Shown: positions 32,230-42,382 of the stretch, piece after piece | Layout: the number at the start of each line of letters is the position of its first letter | How positions within the stretch are numbered: position 1 is the stretch's first letter | From: Sediminimonas sp. | GTDB taxonomy: Bacteria > Pseudomonadota > Alphaproteobacteria > Rhodobacterales > Rhodobacteraceae | NCBI RefSeq assembly: GCF_024637375.1 | Contig: NZ_JAGXFK010000036.1 | Location: forward strand, 22,945-86,944 | Length of the DNA stretch: 64,000 bases | Direction: 5' to 3' | Notes under the pieces: model-generated | What the model was told of the DNA's origin: nothing | What the model saw: only the letters and a program-made list of their open reading frames with translations | The model's database searches: none | Made by a program: the position numbers and the translations under genes

Positions 32230-32396
32230 AAGTTGCGCCCCCTCCTTTGTCTCCGATTCCGTAAGAGTTACAGCCCTTTGCGGCGATGCCAAGCCGAAAA
32301 GCCGCTGCGCGGGGCGCGATATCGCGCCGGCCGTGGTTGGCGCCCGGCGGCACTATGCGCTAAGCCGATGCGAACGACGCCATGCAAGGGACTTCG

Positions 32397-34583
32397 ATGC
32401 AACCGCAAACGCCACTGACCCGCGACCTCGTCCTGATCGGCGGCGGCCACACCCATGCGCTGGTACTGCGCCGCTGGGGCATGGCGCCGTTGCCCGGGGC
32501 GCGGCTGACGCTGATCAACCCCGGCCCGACGGCGCCCTATTCGGGGATGCTGCCGGGCCATATCGCCGGGCATTACACGCGGCAGGAGTTGGAAATCGAC
32601 CTGGTGCGCCTGGCCCGCTTTGCCGGCGCGCGGCTGATCACGGCGCACGCCAACGGGATCGACCCGCAGGCAGGCCGCATCACCACCGACGACGGGCGCG
32701 AGATCGGCTATGATCTGGCCTCGATCGATATCGGCATCACCGCGCGGATGTCGCAACTGCCGGGCTTTGCCGACCACGCGATCCCGGCCAAGCCGCTCGA
32801 CACGTACGCAGTTGCGTGGCGTGATTTCCTGGACCGGCTCGATGCGGGCAAGGTATCGGCACAGGTGGCGGTGATCGGCGCCGGCGTGGCGGGGGTCGAA
32901 TTGTCGATGGCGATGGCGCACGCCATGCGCACACGCGGCGCCGATCCGCGCGTCACGCTGATCGAACGCGGGCCGGGCCTGAGCGGTGTGCCGCCCCGCG
33001 CCGAGGCCCGGCTGCGCCGCGCCCTCGACGCCAACGGCGTGACCCTGATGACCGGCGCGCAGGTGCGACGTGTCACGGAAAGCAGCGTCGAGCTGGCCGA
33101 GGGCGCGCCGGTGCCCGCCGCATTCACCGTGGGCGCCGCCGGGGCCTTCGCGCATGACTGGCTGGCGCAGACCCCGCTGCCGCTCGAGGACGGCTTTATC
33201 CGCGTCGACCGTTGCCTGCGCGTCGAGGGCCATGACACCCTGTTCGCGGTGGGTGATTGCGCCCACATGACCCACACGCCACGGCCCAAGGCCGGTGTAT
33301 TCGCGGTGCGCGCCGCGCCCGTGCTGTATCAAAACCTGCGCGGCACGCTGACGGGGCGGCGCCTGCGCCCGTTCCGCCCGCAAGGCGATTACCTCAAGCT
33401 GATCTCGCTGGGCGGCAAGTCGGCGATGGCCGAGAAATGGGGCAGGCCGGTGGCGGGCCCGCTTCTATGGCACTGGAAGGACCGGATCGACCGGGGCTTC
33501 ATGGAAAAGTTCCGCCAGTTGCCACGCATGACCGCCCCCGCGCAGCCCGCGCCGCTGGCCGTGCCGGGGGCAGAGGATGACGCGGACGCGGGCAAGCCGC
33601 TCTGCGCCGGCTGCGGTGCCAAGGTGGGGGCCGAGCGGCTTGCCGGGGTGCTGTCGGCGCTGCCGGCGCCGGGGCGCGCCGACGTTCTGTCGCGGCCCGG
33701 CGACGACGCGGCGGTGCTGGACATGGGCGGCGGGCGGCGTCAGGTCATCACCACCGACCACCTGCGCGCCTTCACCGAAGACCCGTGGCTGATGGCCCGC
33801 ATCGCCGCCGTCCACGCGCTTGGCGATATCTGGGCCATGGGCGCGGCGCCGCAGGCGGCGCTGGCCAGCGTGACGCTGCCGCGCATGTCCGGGCCGCTGC
33901 AATCGCGCACCATGGCCGAGATCATGACCGCCGCGGCCGACGTCTTCACCGCCGAAGGGGCCGAGATCGTCGGCGGCCATTCGACCATGGGCGCCGAGAT
34001 GGTACTGGGCTTCACCGTCACCGGCCTGTGCGACGGCGCGCCGATCACGATTGCCGGCGCGCGGCCCGGCGATGCGCTGATCCTGACGCGCCCCATCGGC
34101 AGCGGCACGTTGTTGGCCGCCGACATGGCCGGCGCCGCCGACGGGCGCCACATTGCCGCGCTGCTGGTGCAGATGGCGCAGCCGCAGGGCACCGCGGCGC
34201 GGCAGTTGACGGGTGCGCACGCGATGACCGATGTCACCGGATTCGGCCTGGCCGGGCACCTGTGGGCGATCGCGCGCGCCTCGGGCGTGGGCGCCGAGAT
34301 CGACCTCGACGCGGTGCCGTTTTACGATGGCGCGCTGGAGATGGCCGCGGCCGGGCACCGCTCGACGCTTTATCCCGATAACGCGGCAGCGGCGCCGGTG
34401 GCGGGCGCGACAGGCCCGCGCGCGGCGCTCTTGCACGACCCGCAGACCGCCGGCGGCTTGCTGGCCGCGGTCGCCGCCGAAGATGCGCCGGGCGTGCTGG
34501 CGGCGCTGCACACGGGCGGCGTGCCGGCGGTACGCATCGGCACCGTCACCGAGGGGCCACCGCACCTGCGCTGCGCTGGCTGA
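32397..34583 (+). CDS. selD: Selenide, water dikinase with N-terminal NDH-2-like flavoprotein domain
   Basis: 728 residues from ATG 32397 with AAGGGA in front; ATG 32382 is the alternative. Residues about 1-385 form a pyridine nucleotide-disulphide oxidoreductase (DLVLIGGGHTHALVLRRWG, VAVIGAGVAGVELSMAMAHA, TLFAVGDCAHM). Residues about 395-728 are SelD: CAGCGAKVGAERLAGVLSAL with the catalytic Cys, RPGDDAAVLD, ALGDIWAMGAAPQAALASVT and DVTGFGLAGHLWAIA. It makes selenophosphate from selenide and ATP. The fused domain may reduce selenium compounds to selenide. It converges on mnmH, 5 bp away. Confidence 0.95.
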   Translation: MQPQTPLTRDLVLIGGGHTHALVLRRWGMAPLPGARLTLINPGPTAPYSGMLPGHIAGHYTRQELEIDLVRLARFAGARLITAHANGIDPQAGRITTDDGREIGYDLASIDIGITARMSQLPGFADHAIPAKPLDTYAVAWRDFLDRLDAGKVSAQVAVIGAGVAGVELSMAMAHAMRTRGADPRVTLIERGPGLSGVPPRAEARLRRALDANGVTLMTGAQVRRVTESSVELAEGAPVPAAFTVGAAGAFAHDWLAQTPLPLEDGFIRVDRCLRVEGHDTLFAVGDCAHMTHTPRPKAGVFAVRAAPVLYQNLRGTLTGRRLRPFRPQGDYLKLISLGGKSAMAEKWGRPVAGPLLWHWKDRIDRGFMEKFRQLPRMTAPAQPAPLAVPGAEDDADAGKPLCAGCGAKVGAERLAGVLSALPAPGRADVLSRPGDDAAVLDMGGGRRQVITTDHLRAFTEDPWLMARIAAVHALGDIWAMGAAPQAALASVTLPRMSGPLQSRTMAEIMTAAADVFTAEGAEIVGGHSTMGAEMVLGFTVTGLCDGAPITIAGARPGDALILTRPIGSGTLLAADMAGAADGRHIAALLVQMAQPQGTAARQLTGAHAMTDVTGFGLAGHLWAIARASGVGAEIDLDAVPFYDGALEMAAAGHRSTLYPDNAAAAPVAGATGPRAALLHDPQTAGGLLAAVAAEDAPGVLAALHTGGVPAVRIGTVTEGPPHLRCAG

Positions 34584-34588
34584 GCGGT

Positions 34589-35641
34589 TCAGGCCACCCT
34601 GTCGGCCAGCGCCACCAGCCGCGGCACGGCGGCGCGCAGCGACGGCTCGGACAGATCATCCAGCGACAGTACCGCCGCAGGCGCGCTGGCGCGGGCGGCA
34701 GCCTTGGCATAGCGTGGGTCGTAGTGATGGCTGACCAGTTCGGCGGCCAGCGCGGCAAATTCGCCCTCGTGCGCCATCTGCTGCCACTGCGCGACCCGCT
34801 CGCGCCCGTGAAAGGGGGTCAGCCCCGATAGCCGGTCGCTCAGCGCCACCGGGTCGGCCAGCAGATCGGCATAGGCGGTGGTCAGGAACCGCGCCCGCGC
34901 CGTCAGGGGCGCCTCTACACGGATGCGCGGGGCGCGCCGCATTGCCGCCCACAGCGACGGCGGGATCAGCAGGTCGCCGATCTTGTTGCTTTCCGCCTCA
35001 AGCCATAGCGGGCGGTCGGGATCGACCCGCGCCAGCGCCGTGGCCAACCGCGATTCGAACGCCTTCTGTGCCGGTTGCCCGCCGGCGACGCCGCCCAGCA
35101 GCGAGCCGCGGTGCGCCGCCAGCCCCTCGAGGTCGATCACCTGTTCGCCGGCCGCCGCCAGGTGCTGCAAGAGCGCCGTCTTGGCGGTGCCGGTGCCGCC
35201 GTCGATCAGTAGCGGCGCGGCCTCCGGCGGGCGCGAATACAGCGCGTCGACCACCAGCTTTCGATACGCCTTGTAGCCGCCCGAAATCACGTCCACGCGC
35301 CAGCCGATCTGGCCCAGGATGGCGGCGAACGATCCCGACCGCTGGCCGCCGCGCCAGCAATAGACCAGCGGCCGCCAGCCCCCCTGGCGGTCGGCAAGCG
35401 CCCCTTCGAGGTGGCGTGCGGCGTTGCGCGCCACCAGCGCGGCGCCGACCTTGCGCGCCAGAAAACGGTCCTGCTGCACGTAGATGGTGCCGACGCGGGC
35501 GCGCTCGGCATCCGACAACACCGGCAGATTGATCGCGCCGGGGATGTGATCCTCGGCATATTCTGCGGGGCTGCGCACGTCGATGATGTCGTCGAAGGGT
35601 AGCGCATCAAGCGCCGCGAGCGAAGTCAGCGTCTGCGCCAT
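34589..35641 (-). CDS. mnmH: tRNA 2-selenouridine synthase
   Basis: 350 residues. Rhodanese domain with DVRSPAEYAEDHIPGAINLP and the catalytic Cys95 in VYCWRGGQRSG, then a P-loop domain (DGGTGTAKTALLQHL, about 147-161) and RGSLLGGVAGGQPAQKAFES. It replaces sulfur by selenium at the wobble 2-thiouridine of tRNAs for Lys, Glu and Gln, using selenophosphate and a geranylated intermediate. It shares the locus with its supplier SelD. Ends 9 bp downstream in the direction of murD transcription. Confidence 0.96.
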   Translation of the reverse strand: MAQTLTSLAALDALPFDDIIDVRSPAEYAEDHIPGAINLPVLSDAERARVGTIYVQQDRFLARKVGAALVARNAARHLEGALADRQGGWRPLVYCWRGGQRSGSFAAILGQIGWRVDVISGGYKAYRKLVVDALYSRPPEAAPLLIDGGTGTAKTALLQHLAAAGEQVIDLEGLAAHRGSLLGGVAGGQPAQKAFESRLATALARVDPDRPLWLEAESNKIGDLLIPPSLWAAMRRAPRIRVEAPLTARARFLTTAYADLLADPVALSDRLSGLTPFHGRERVAQWQQMAHEGEFAALAAELVSHHYDPRYAKAAARASAPAAVLSLDDLSEPSLRAAVPRLVALADRVA

Positions 35642-35650
35642 CGCCCGCCC

Positions 35651-37057
35651 CTACCCGCGCGCCAGCGCGGTGCCGACGCGGGCGGCGAAATCCTCGCCGC
35701 GGCGCTCGAAATTGTCATACTGGTCGAAACTGGCCGCGGCCGGGGCCAACAGCACCGTTTCGCCCGGCTGCGCCTCGGCCACGGCGCGGGCGACGGCGCG
35801 TTCCATCGTGGTGCAGATCTCGGCCTCGACGCCATCCAGTTGCAGGGCGAATCCCTGCGCCTCGCGGCCGATGACATAAGCCTTGACCACGTTACCCAAC
35901 GCCCCGGACAGCCCGCCAAGCCCGCCTTCCTTTTCCAGCCCGCCGCAGATCCAGCGGATGCGCGGGAAGGCGGCCAGCGCGCGCGCGGCGGCGTCCACGT
36001 TGGTGGCCTTGGAATCGTTCACATAAGACACGCCGCCTGCCTCGGCCACGATCTGGCTGCGGTGCGGCAGGCCGGCAAAGCTGGCGAACCCCGCCTCGAT
36101 CACCCGCGGCGCAAGGCCCAGCGTGCGCAACGCGGCATACGCGGCGCAGGCGTTCTGGTGGTTGTGCTGGCCGGGCAGGCCCTTGAGCGCGCGCAAGTCG
36201 ATAGACCCGGCCTGCCGCCCCTTGCGGTATTCCGACAAGAACCCCTTGCGCGCGAAGACATGCCAGCCCGGCGCCGTCAGCTTGCGCGTCACCGAGATGT
36301 CGATCACCCGGTCGTCGCCCGGCGCCTCGCGCATCTGCCCGGCGAGGAAGGCGCCCTCGGGCTCGTCCACACCGATAATCGCGCGCTCGGGGCCGCCTTC
36401 GGCAAACAGGCGCCGCTTGGCCGCGAAATAGCCGCCCAGCCCGGCGTGCCGGTCGAGGTGATCGGGCGAGAGGTTGGTGAACACCGCCACATCGGGGGTC
36501 AGCGCGCGCGCCAGTTCGGTTTGGTAACTCGACAGCTCCAGCACGATCACCTCGCCGTCGATGGCCGGGTCGAGGTCCAGCACCCCGCGGCCGATATTGC
36601 CGCCCAGTTGGGTGGGCCGGCCGACATGGCTCAGAACGTGATGGATCAGCGCGCAGGTGGTGGATTTGCCGTTCGATCCGGTCACCGCCGCCACCCGCGG
36701 CGCGATATCGAAACCGTCCCATTCGGGCGTGGCGAGCGAGCGAAAGAACAACCCGATGTCATTGTCCACGGCCACACCGGCGGCCTGTGCGGCTGCCACC
36801 ACGGGGTGCGGCGCAGGGTAGAGGTGCGCGATACCGGGGCTGACGATCAGCGTGGCGACGCCGTCGAAGGCGCCGTCGCGGGTCAGGTCGCAGGCGGTGA
36901 AGCCCTCGGCCTGGGCAGCCGCGCGCGCGTCCGGCATGTCGTCCCAGCACAGCACCTCGGCGCCGCCTTCACGCAGCGCACGCGCCGCCGACAGGCCCGA
37001 GCGCCCCAGCCCCAGCACCGCCACCATCCTGCCTTCGACACCGCGCACCGGGATCAT
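35651..37057 (-). CDS. murD: UDP-N-acetylmuramoyl-L-alanine--D-glutamate ligase
   Basis: 468 residues from ATG 37057 with AAGGAGG upstream. The Rossmann motif is [19 protein letters not shown], the ATP loop is [11 protein letters not shown] at about 124-134, and [38 protein letters not shown] and [20 protein letters not shown] are also present. It adds D-Glu to the peptidoglycan stem in the cytoplasm. It normally sits by ftsW; here it is 14 kb away and upstream of mnmH. Confidence 0.97.
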   Translation of the reverse strand: MIPVRGVEGRMVAVLGLGRSGLSAARALREGGAEVLCWDDMPDARAAAQAEGFTACDLTRDGAFDGVATLIVSPGIAHLYPAPHPVVAAAQAAGVAVDNDIGLFFRSLATPEWDGFDIAPRVAAVTGSNGKSTTCALIHHVLSHVGRPTQLGGNIGRGVLDLDPAIDGEVIVLELSSYQTELARALTPDVAVFTNLSPDHLDRHAGLGGYFAAKRRLFAEGGPERAIIGVDEPEGAFLAGQMREAPGDDRVIDISVTRKLTAPGWHVFARKGFLSEYRKGRQAGSIDLRALKGLPGQHNHQNACAAYAALRTLGLAPRVIEAGFASFAGLPHRSQIVAEAGGVSYVNDSKATNVDAAARALAAFPRIRWICGGLEKEGGLGGLSGALGNVVKAYVIGREAQGFALQLDGVEAEICTTMERAVARAVAEAQPGETVLLAPAAASFDQYDNFERRGEDFAARVGTALARG

Positions 37058-37209
37058 GGTGCCTCCTTGCATTGCAATCCGCGCACAGCGCTACCCGATC
37101 GCCCGGCGCTTGGCCAGAGGGGCCGAAACGGGCGTCGATTCCCGTGTCTGTATCATGTCGGTATCGCGTCGGTGTGCCGACGGTGCCCGAACCGGCCCCG
37201 GCCCGGGGC

Positions 37210-38013
37210 TCAGATACCGTCGAAACGCCCCCCGCGCCCGGCCCCGCCGGAAAAGCGCGCGGCACCGGACAGGCCCTCGCGCTCGAACGTCTGCAACGAG
37301 GCCCATTCGCGCCGCAGCGCCGCCGCCAGATCGCGCGGCGACAGCCGTGCCGACAGATGGTCGGCGCGCATGCAGCCCTGTGGAAAGCGCGACAGGTCGT
37401 GCGCCAGTTCCAGCGCCGCATCGAGCGCCGCGCCCGGCGCCGCCAGCCGGTCGGCCAGCCCCATGGCCTGCGCCTCGCCCGCCGCAACCGGACGGCCGGT
37501 CAGGATCATGTCGTTGCCGCGCCCCTGCCCCACCAGGCGCGGCAGGCGCACGGTGCCGCCGTCGATCAGCGGCACGCCCCAGCGGCGGCAGAACACGCCG
37601 AACACCGCGTCGTTTGCCGCCACGCGCATGTCGCACCATGCCGCCAGTTCCAGCCCGCCGGCCACCGCGTGGCCCTCGACCGCGGCGATCACCGGCTTGG
37701 ACAGCATCAGCCGTGATGGCCCCATGGGCCCCGGCAGCGGGCGCGCCATGGCATCGTCCCAATCGTCGGGGATGTCCACGCGGGCGATCCAGTCGCGCGC
37801 GGCGCCGTCGGCGGCGGCCTTGAGGTCGAACCCGGCGCAGAACGCACCCCCGGCCCCGGCCAGGATCGCGACATCGACGCTGTCGTCGCCGTCAAAGGCC
37901 ATGAACGCCTCGAACAGGCGTTCGGCGGTGGCCGGATCGACCGCGTTGCGCTGCGCGGGCCGGTCGATGGTGATGACGCGCGCGCGGGCTTCGTCGCGGA
38001 TGTCTACCGTCAT
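37210..38013 (-). CDS. Enoyl-CoA hydratase/isomerase (crotonase) family protein
   Basis: 267 residues from ATG 38013 (MTVDIRDEARARVITIDRPA), rejecting the 61-residue track extension. Crotonase oxyanion-hole elements: GAGGAFCAGFDLKAAADG and EGHAVAGGLELAAWCDMRVA, then FGVFCRRWGVPLIDGGTVRL PRLVG-type ending. It probably hydrates or isomerises an enoyl-CoA in fatty or branched acid breakdown. The glutamates typical of true hydratases are not clear, so the exact reaction is open. Confidence 0.9.
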   Translation of the reverse strand: MTVDIRDEARARVITIDRPAQRNAVDPATAERLFEAFMAFDGDDSVDVAILAGAGGAFCAGFDLKAAADGAARDWIARVDIPDDWDDAMARPLPGPMGPSRLMLSKPVIAAVEGHAVAGGLELAAWCDMRVAANDAVFGVFCRRWGVPLIDGGTVRLPRLVGQGRGNDMILTGRPVAAGEAQAMGLADRLAAPGAALDAALELAHDLSRFPQGCMRADHLSARLSPRDLAAALRREWASLQTFEREGLSGAARFSGGAGRGGRFDGI

Positions 38014-38674
38014 GAATTGTGCCTTTCGAGTCGCGAAACCGATGCCACCAGCCTGCCCCGACCCCGCACCCGAGAGCAAGGCAGACATGGTTTCGCCTGC
38101 GTCGCGTGCGTGCCGGTGTTCACCACCTGACAAAAAGTTCCCAGCCTGCCCCTGGTGCGTCCTTGGTTGCTCGGGGCGAGGTTCGAAAGGTCGCAATGCG
38201 GGACGAAGCGGGCGCTTGGGTCGGTTTGGGAAGTGCTCAGGATGGCCTTGAGCGGTCGTTGAGGCAACCGGCTGAGGTGCCGCGCGGTGCCCGACCGCCT
38301 GGTGGGCGCAGCAACGAATGTGGATCGCGCTTTATGCCCGCCAAATACCTCTTCGGTATCATCAGCTTGATACGCCCGCAAAAGCGCCCGCCCGAGGGGG
38401 CGGTCGGGCGCTGCGCGGCGGCGCGTTCCGCGCCTTTATTCCGCGCATTGGCGCCACGCCTCAACGTCCGCTCCAGACCACGCGCTGCCAATACCGCGCC
38501 GGCCTGATCCGGCGCAAAGGGCTCGACCCCGTCATCTGACCGTCTCGCCCAAGGATGCTGGACAAGTGTCCGATACCCTGCTTCCATGGGGTATCTTGTG
38601 TCAGGTGGCGAATATCAGGCGATCCGCGTCGGCGCCCCCGCGTACCGGCGCCTGCCGCGAAGGGATCAAGCAGA
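38014..38674. other. 660-bp region without a recognised gene
   Basis: No ORF here has convincing coding features. There are a strong GC hairpin at about 38379-38409 (AGCGCCCGCC...CGGGCGCT) and a smaller inverted repeat at about 38573-38597 (GATACCC...GGGTATC), 80 bp before slyX. It might hold a small RNA or leader. I see no tRNA, tmRNA or SRP RNA motif. Confidence 0.5.
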
Positions 38675-38869
38675 ATGCAGCATCTGGAAGAGCGTATCGC
38701 GCACCTGACGCGCACCGTTGACGAGTTGTCGGACATCGTGCGCGCGCAACACGACCGGATCGACCAGTTGACCCAGCGCGTGGAGTTGCTGATACAGCGC
38801 GAAGCCAGCCGCGAGGCCGACAGCGGCAGCCACACCTATACGGCCGACCAGCGCCCGCCGCACTGGTAG
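38675..38869 (+). CDS. slyX: SlyX family protein
   Basis: 64 residues from ATG 38675 (MQHLEERIAHLTRTVDELSD), a short coiled coil ending with the family signature HTYTADQRPPHW (SlyX normally ends ...PPHY). Function unknown; E. coli slyX is near slyD. It converges on dnaE with a 3-bp gap. Confidence 0.9.
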   Translation: MQHLEERIAHLTRTVDELSDIVRAQHDRIDQLTQRVELLIQREASREADSGSHTYTADQRPPHW

Positions 38870-38872
38870 GGC

Positions 38873-41800
38873 TCAGACCTCCTCGACCGCCATCACGCCG
38901 GCCAGCGACTTGATCGCGCTGCGCACCTGCGGGGTCAGCGGGTATTCGCGCCCGGTGTCGATCTCGACCTCGCCGGGCAGCGCCGAGTCCATCAGGCACA
39001 GGTGCACCGGCCCGCGACCGGCGGCGCGCACGCTTTGCGCGGCACCGTCGAGAACCGAAGCCACCGCCGCGATGGCTTGCGCGTCCTCGATCAGGATGCG
39101 CAATCCCGCGCTGCCGGCATCGGCGACCACCGTATCCATCGGCGCGACCGAACGCCCTACGGGATCGAACTGCCCCTCGTTGAAACGTGCCTCAAGCGTC
39201 ATCACCACCTGGTTGGTCTGTTCCAGCACCCGGCGGGTGGCCTCGAAATCCTCGGCGAACATCACCATTCCGCTGACCTGCCCGGTGGGGTCGGAAATCG
39301 ACATGCGGAAAAACCGCGTGCCGCGGCCCGACTTGCGTTCCTGCAGGCCCGACACGATGACGCCGACCCTGGCGATGGCGGCGCCGTCGCGTTCCGCCTG
39401 GTTCCGGATCTGTTCCAGCGTCAGCACGTTCTTGCGCCTGAGCGCCGGCAGGTAGTCATCCAGCGGATGGCCCGACAGGTAGAACCCGATGGCCTTGTGT
39501 TCCTCGGCCAGCCGTTCCACCGGCAGCCAGTCGTCGACGGGAGCGAGCCGCGGCTCGGGCAGGTCGTCGCCGGCCTCGCCGAACAGCGACACCTGGTTCG
39601 AGGATTTCTGTTCATGCACCGCGGCCGCGTAGCCCACCAGTGCATCGAGGCTTTCCAGCACCCGCCGCCGGTTGGCATCGAGCTGATCGAACGCCCCGGC
39701 GCGGGCCAGCATTTCCAGCGACCGTTTGCCGACCCGTTTCAGATCGACACGGCGGGCAAGATCGAACAGCGTCACGAAGGGCGCATCGCCACGGGCGCGC
39801 GTGATCAGGCCCATCGCCTCCAGCCCGACATTCTTGAGCGCGCCCAGCCCGTAGACCAGCCGCCCCTCGCTGACCGAGAACGCGGCGTCGGAGCGGTTCA
39901 CGCAGGGCGGCACGATCTCGATGTCGAGGCCGCGGCGCACCTCCTCGGCGTAGATGGCAAGCTTCTCGGTCAGGTGGATGTCGCAGTTCATCACCCCGGC
40001 CATGAACTCGACCGGGTGATTGGCCTTGAGCCACGCGGTCTGGTAGCTGACCACCGCGTAGGCCGCCGCGTGGGACTTGTTGAAGCCGTAATTGGCGAAC
40101 TTTTCCAGCAGGTTCCACACGTCCAGCGCCTTGGCGTCGTCGACGCCGTTGGCGCGCGCGCCCTCGATGAACTTGGGTCGCTCGGCGTCCATCGCCTCCT
40201 TGATCTTCTTGCCCATGGCGCGGCGCAGCAGGTCGGCGCCGCCAAGGGTATAGCCGGCCATTTCCTGGGCGATCTGCATCACCTGTTCCTGGTAGACGAT
40301 GATGCCCTGCGTCTCGTCGAGGATGTGATCGACGGACGGGTGCAGGTAATCGCGGTCGCTTTGGGCGTTCTTGACCTCGCAATACTTGGGAATGTTTTCC
40401 ATCGGGCCGGGACGGTAGAGCGCCACCAGCGCCACGATGTCCTCGATGCAGGTGGGTTTCATACGCCGCAGCGCATCCATCATGCCCGAGCTTTCGACCT
40501 GGAACACCGCCACCGTGCGGGCGCTGGCATACAGCCGGTAGGTCGCGTCGTCGTCCAGAGGGATGGCGCCGATGTCGTCCACCGCCGACGCCTCGGGCGG
40601 CTCGTATAGTTGCTGGCCATCGGGCGCGATATGCAGGTGCCGGCCGCCCGCCTTGATCAGGTCGACCGCGTTCTGGATCACCGTCAGCGTCTTGAGGCCG
40701 AGAAAGTCGAACTTCACCAGCCCGGCCTGTTCGACCCATTTCATGTTGAACTGGGTCGCCGGCATGTCCGAGCGCGGATCCTGGTAGAGCGGTACCAGCT
40801 TGTCCAGCGGCCGGTCGCCGATCACCACGCCGGCGGCGTGGGTCGAGGCGTTCCTGAGCAGCCCCTCGACCTGCTGGCCGTATTTCAGCAGCCGGGCGAC
40901 GACCTCTTCGTTGCGGGCCTCCTCGCGCAGGCGCGGCTCTTCCTCAAGCGCCTTGTCGATCGAGACGGGCTTCACGCCCTCGACCGGGATGAGCTTGCTC
41001 AGCCGGTCCACCTGCCCGTAGGGCATCTGCAACACCCGGCCGATATCGCGCACCGCCGCTTTCGACAGAAGCGCGCCGAAGGTGATGATCTGCGCCACCT
41101 TCTCGCGGCCGTATTTCTGCTGGACGTAGGCAATCACCTCTTCGCGGCGATCCATGCAGAAGTCGATGTCGAAATCCGGCATGCTGACCCGCTCGGGGTT
41201 GAGGAAGCGTTCGAACAGCAGCTTGTAGCGCAGCGGGTCCAGATCGGTGATGGTCAGCGCATAGGCCACCAGGCTGCCGGCGCCCGAGCCGCGCCCCGGC
41301 CCCACCGGGATGTCGTGATCCTTGGCCCATTTGATGAAGTCGGCCACGATAAGGAAATAGCCGGGGAAGCCCATCTGCTCGATGATGCCGAGTTCGTAGT
41401 CGAGCCGTGCCTCGTAGTCCGCCACCGGAGCGGCATGCGGGATGACGCGCAGCCGCTCGGCCAGCCCCTCGCCCGCCTGGCGGCGCAGCTCCTGCACCTC
41501 GTCATCGGCGAAGCGCGGCAGGATCGGTTTGTGCAGGCTGGCCTTGAAAGCGCAACGACGGGCGATCTCGACGGTGTTTTCCAGCGCCTCGGGCAGATCG
41601 GCGAACAGCGTCGCCATTTCCTGTTGCGACTTGAAATAATGCTGCGAGGTCAGGCGCCGGCGCGGTTCCTGCTGATCGACATAGGCGCCCTCGGCAATGC
41701 AGATAAGGGCATCGTGCGCCTCGTACATCGCGGCGTCGGGAAAATAGACATCGTTGGTGGCCACCAGCGGCAGATCCATCGCGTAGGCCATCTCGACAAA

Positions 41801-42382
41801 CCCACGTTCGGTCAGCCGTTCGGCCTCGGGCTGGCCGTCCTCGGTGGGGTGGCGCTGCAGCTCGACATAAAGCCGGTCGGGGTAGATACCTGTCAGCCGC
41901 CCGATCAGCGCCTCGGCCGCGTCGTGCCGGCCCTGGCGCAGCAGCCGCCCGACCGGCCCGTCGGGGCCGCCGGTCATGCAGATCAGCCCCTCGGAATTGG
42001 CCTGCAACTCCTCGATGCCGACCTGCGGCGCCTGCCCGCCACGCGCCACGTACAGGCAGGTGTTAAGCCGCATCAGGTTCTCGTACCCGGCCTCGTTCTG
42101 GGCCAGAAGAACCACCGGCGCCGGCGGCGGGGGCTGCTCGCCGGGGGGCGATTGCGCGTAAGCCAGATCGACCTGGCAGCCGATGATGGGCTGCACGCCG
42201 GCCTCGGACGCGCCCACCGAAAACTCCAGCGCCGCGAACATGTTGTTGGTGTCGGTCACGGCTACGGCCGGCATCTGCGCCGCCGCGCAAAGGCCCGGCA
42301 GCTTCTTGAGGCGCACCGCCCCTTCCAGGAGCGAATACTCGGTGTGCACGCGAAGGTGGATGAATCGGGGGGGGCTGCTCAT
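38873..42382 (-). CDS. dnaE: DNA polymerase III subunit alpha
   Basis: 1169 residues from ATG 42382 (MSSPPRFIHLRVHTEYSLLE), rejecting 18 earlier codons. PHP domain at about 8-280 (HLRVHTEYSLLEGAVRLKK, AVAVTDTNNMFAALEFS). The palm catalytic aspartates lie in GRGSGAGSLVAYALTITDLD and PDFDIDFCMDRREEVIAYVQ. C-terminal HhH and OB domains (KRVGKRSLEMLARAGAFDQL, VGVIVSGLQERKSGRGTRFF) bind clamp and single strands. The replicative polymerase of the cell. Confidence 0.98.
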   Translation of the reverse strand: MSSPPRFIHLRVHTEYSLLEGAVRLKKLPGLCAAAQMPAVAVTDTNNMFAALEFSVGASEAGVQPIIGCQVDLAYAQSPPGEQPPPPAPVVLLAQNEAGYENLMRLNTCLYVARGGQAPQVGIEELQANSEGLICMTGGPDGPVGRLLRQGRHDAAEALIGRLTGIYPDRLYVELQRHPTEDGQPEAERLTERGFVEMAYAMDLPLVATNDVYFPDAAMYEAHDALICIAEGAYVDQQEPRRRLTSQHYFKSQQEMATLFADLPEALENTVEIARRCAFKASLHKPILPRFADDEVQELRRQAGEGLAERLRVIPHAAPVADYEARLDYELGIIEQMGFPGYFLIVADFIKWAKDHDIPVGPGRGSGAGSLVAYALTITDLDPLRYKLLFERFLNPERVSMPDFDIDFCMDRREEVIAYVQQKYGREKVAQIITFGALLSKAAVRDIGRVLQMPYGQVDRLSKLIPVEGVKPVSIDKALEEEPRLREEARNEEVVARLLKYGQQVEGLLRNASTHAAGVVIGDRPLDKLVPLYQDPRSDMPATQFNMKWVEQAGLVKFDFLGLKTLTVIQNAVDLIKAGGRHLHIAPDGQQLYEPPEASAVDDIGAIPLDDDATYRLYASARTVAVFQVESSGMMDALRRMKPTCIEDIVALVALYRPGPMENIPKYCEVKNAQSDRDYLHPSVDHILDETQGIIVYQEQVMQIAQEMAGYTLGGADLLRRAMGKKIKEAMDAERPKFIEGARANGVDDAKALDVWNLLEKFANYGFNKSHAAAYAVVSYQTAWLKANHPVEFMAGVMNCDIHLTEKLAIYAEEVRRGLDIEIVPPCVNRSDAAFSVSEGRLVYGLGALKNVGLEAMGLITRARGDAPFVTLFDLARRVDLKRVGKRSLEMLARAGAFDQLDANRRRVLESLDALVGYAAAVHEQKSSNQVSLFGEAGDDLPEPRLAPVDDWLPVERLAEEHKAIGFYLSGHPLDDYLPALRRKNVLTLEQIRNQAERDGAAIARVGVIVSGLQERKSGRGTRFFRMSISDPTGQVSGMVMFAEDFEATRRVLEQTNQVVMTLEARFNEGQFDPVGRSVAPMDTVVADAGSAGLRILIEDAQAIAAVASVLDGAAQSVRAAGRGPVHLCLMDSALPGEVEIDTGREYPLTPQVRSAIKSLAGVMAVEEV

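Noticed and set aside
35840-38251. 803-residue plus-strand ORF
   Set aside because: Antisense to murD and the enoyl-CoA hydratase, whose domain signatures are clear.
38237-38587. 116-residue minus-strand ORF in the slyX upstream region
   Set aside because: No Shine-Dalgarno, no recognisable motif, arginine-rich low-complexity translation.
38573-38597. Possible SRP RNA because of the GGAAGCAG-like string
   Set aside because: The conserved extended motif and stem of 4.5S RNA are missing; it is only a short inverted repeat.
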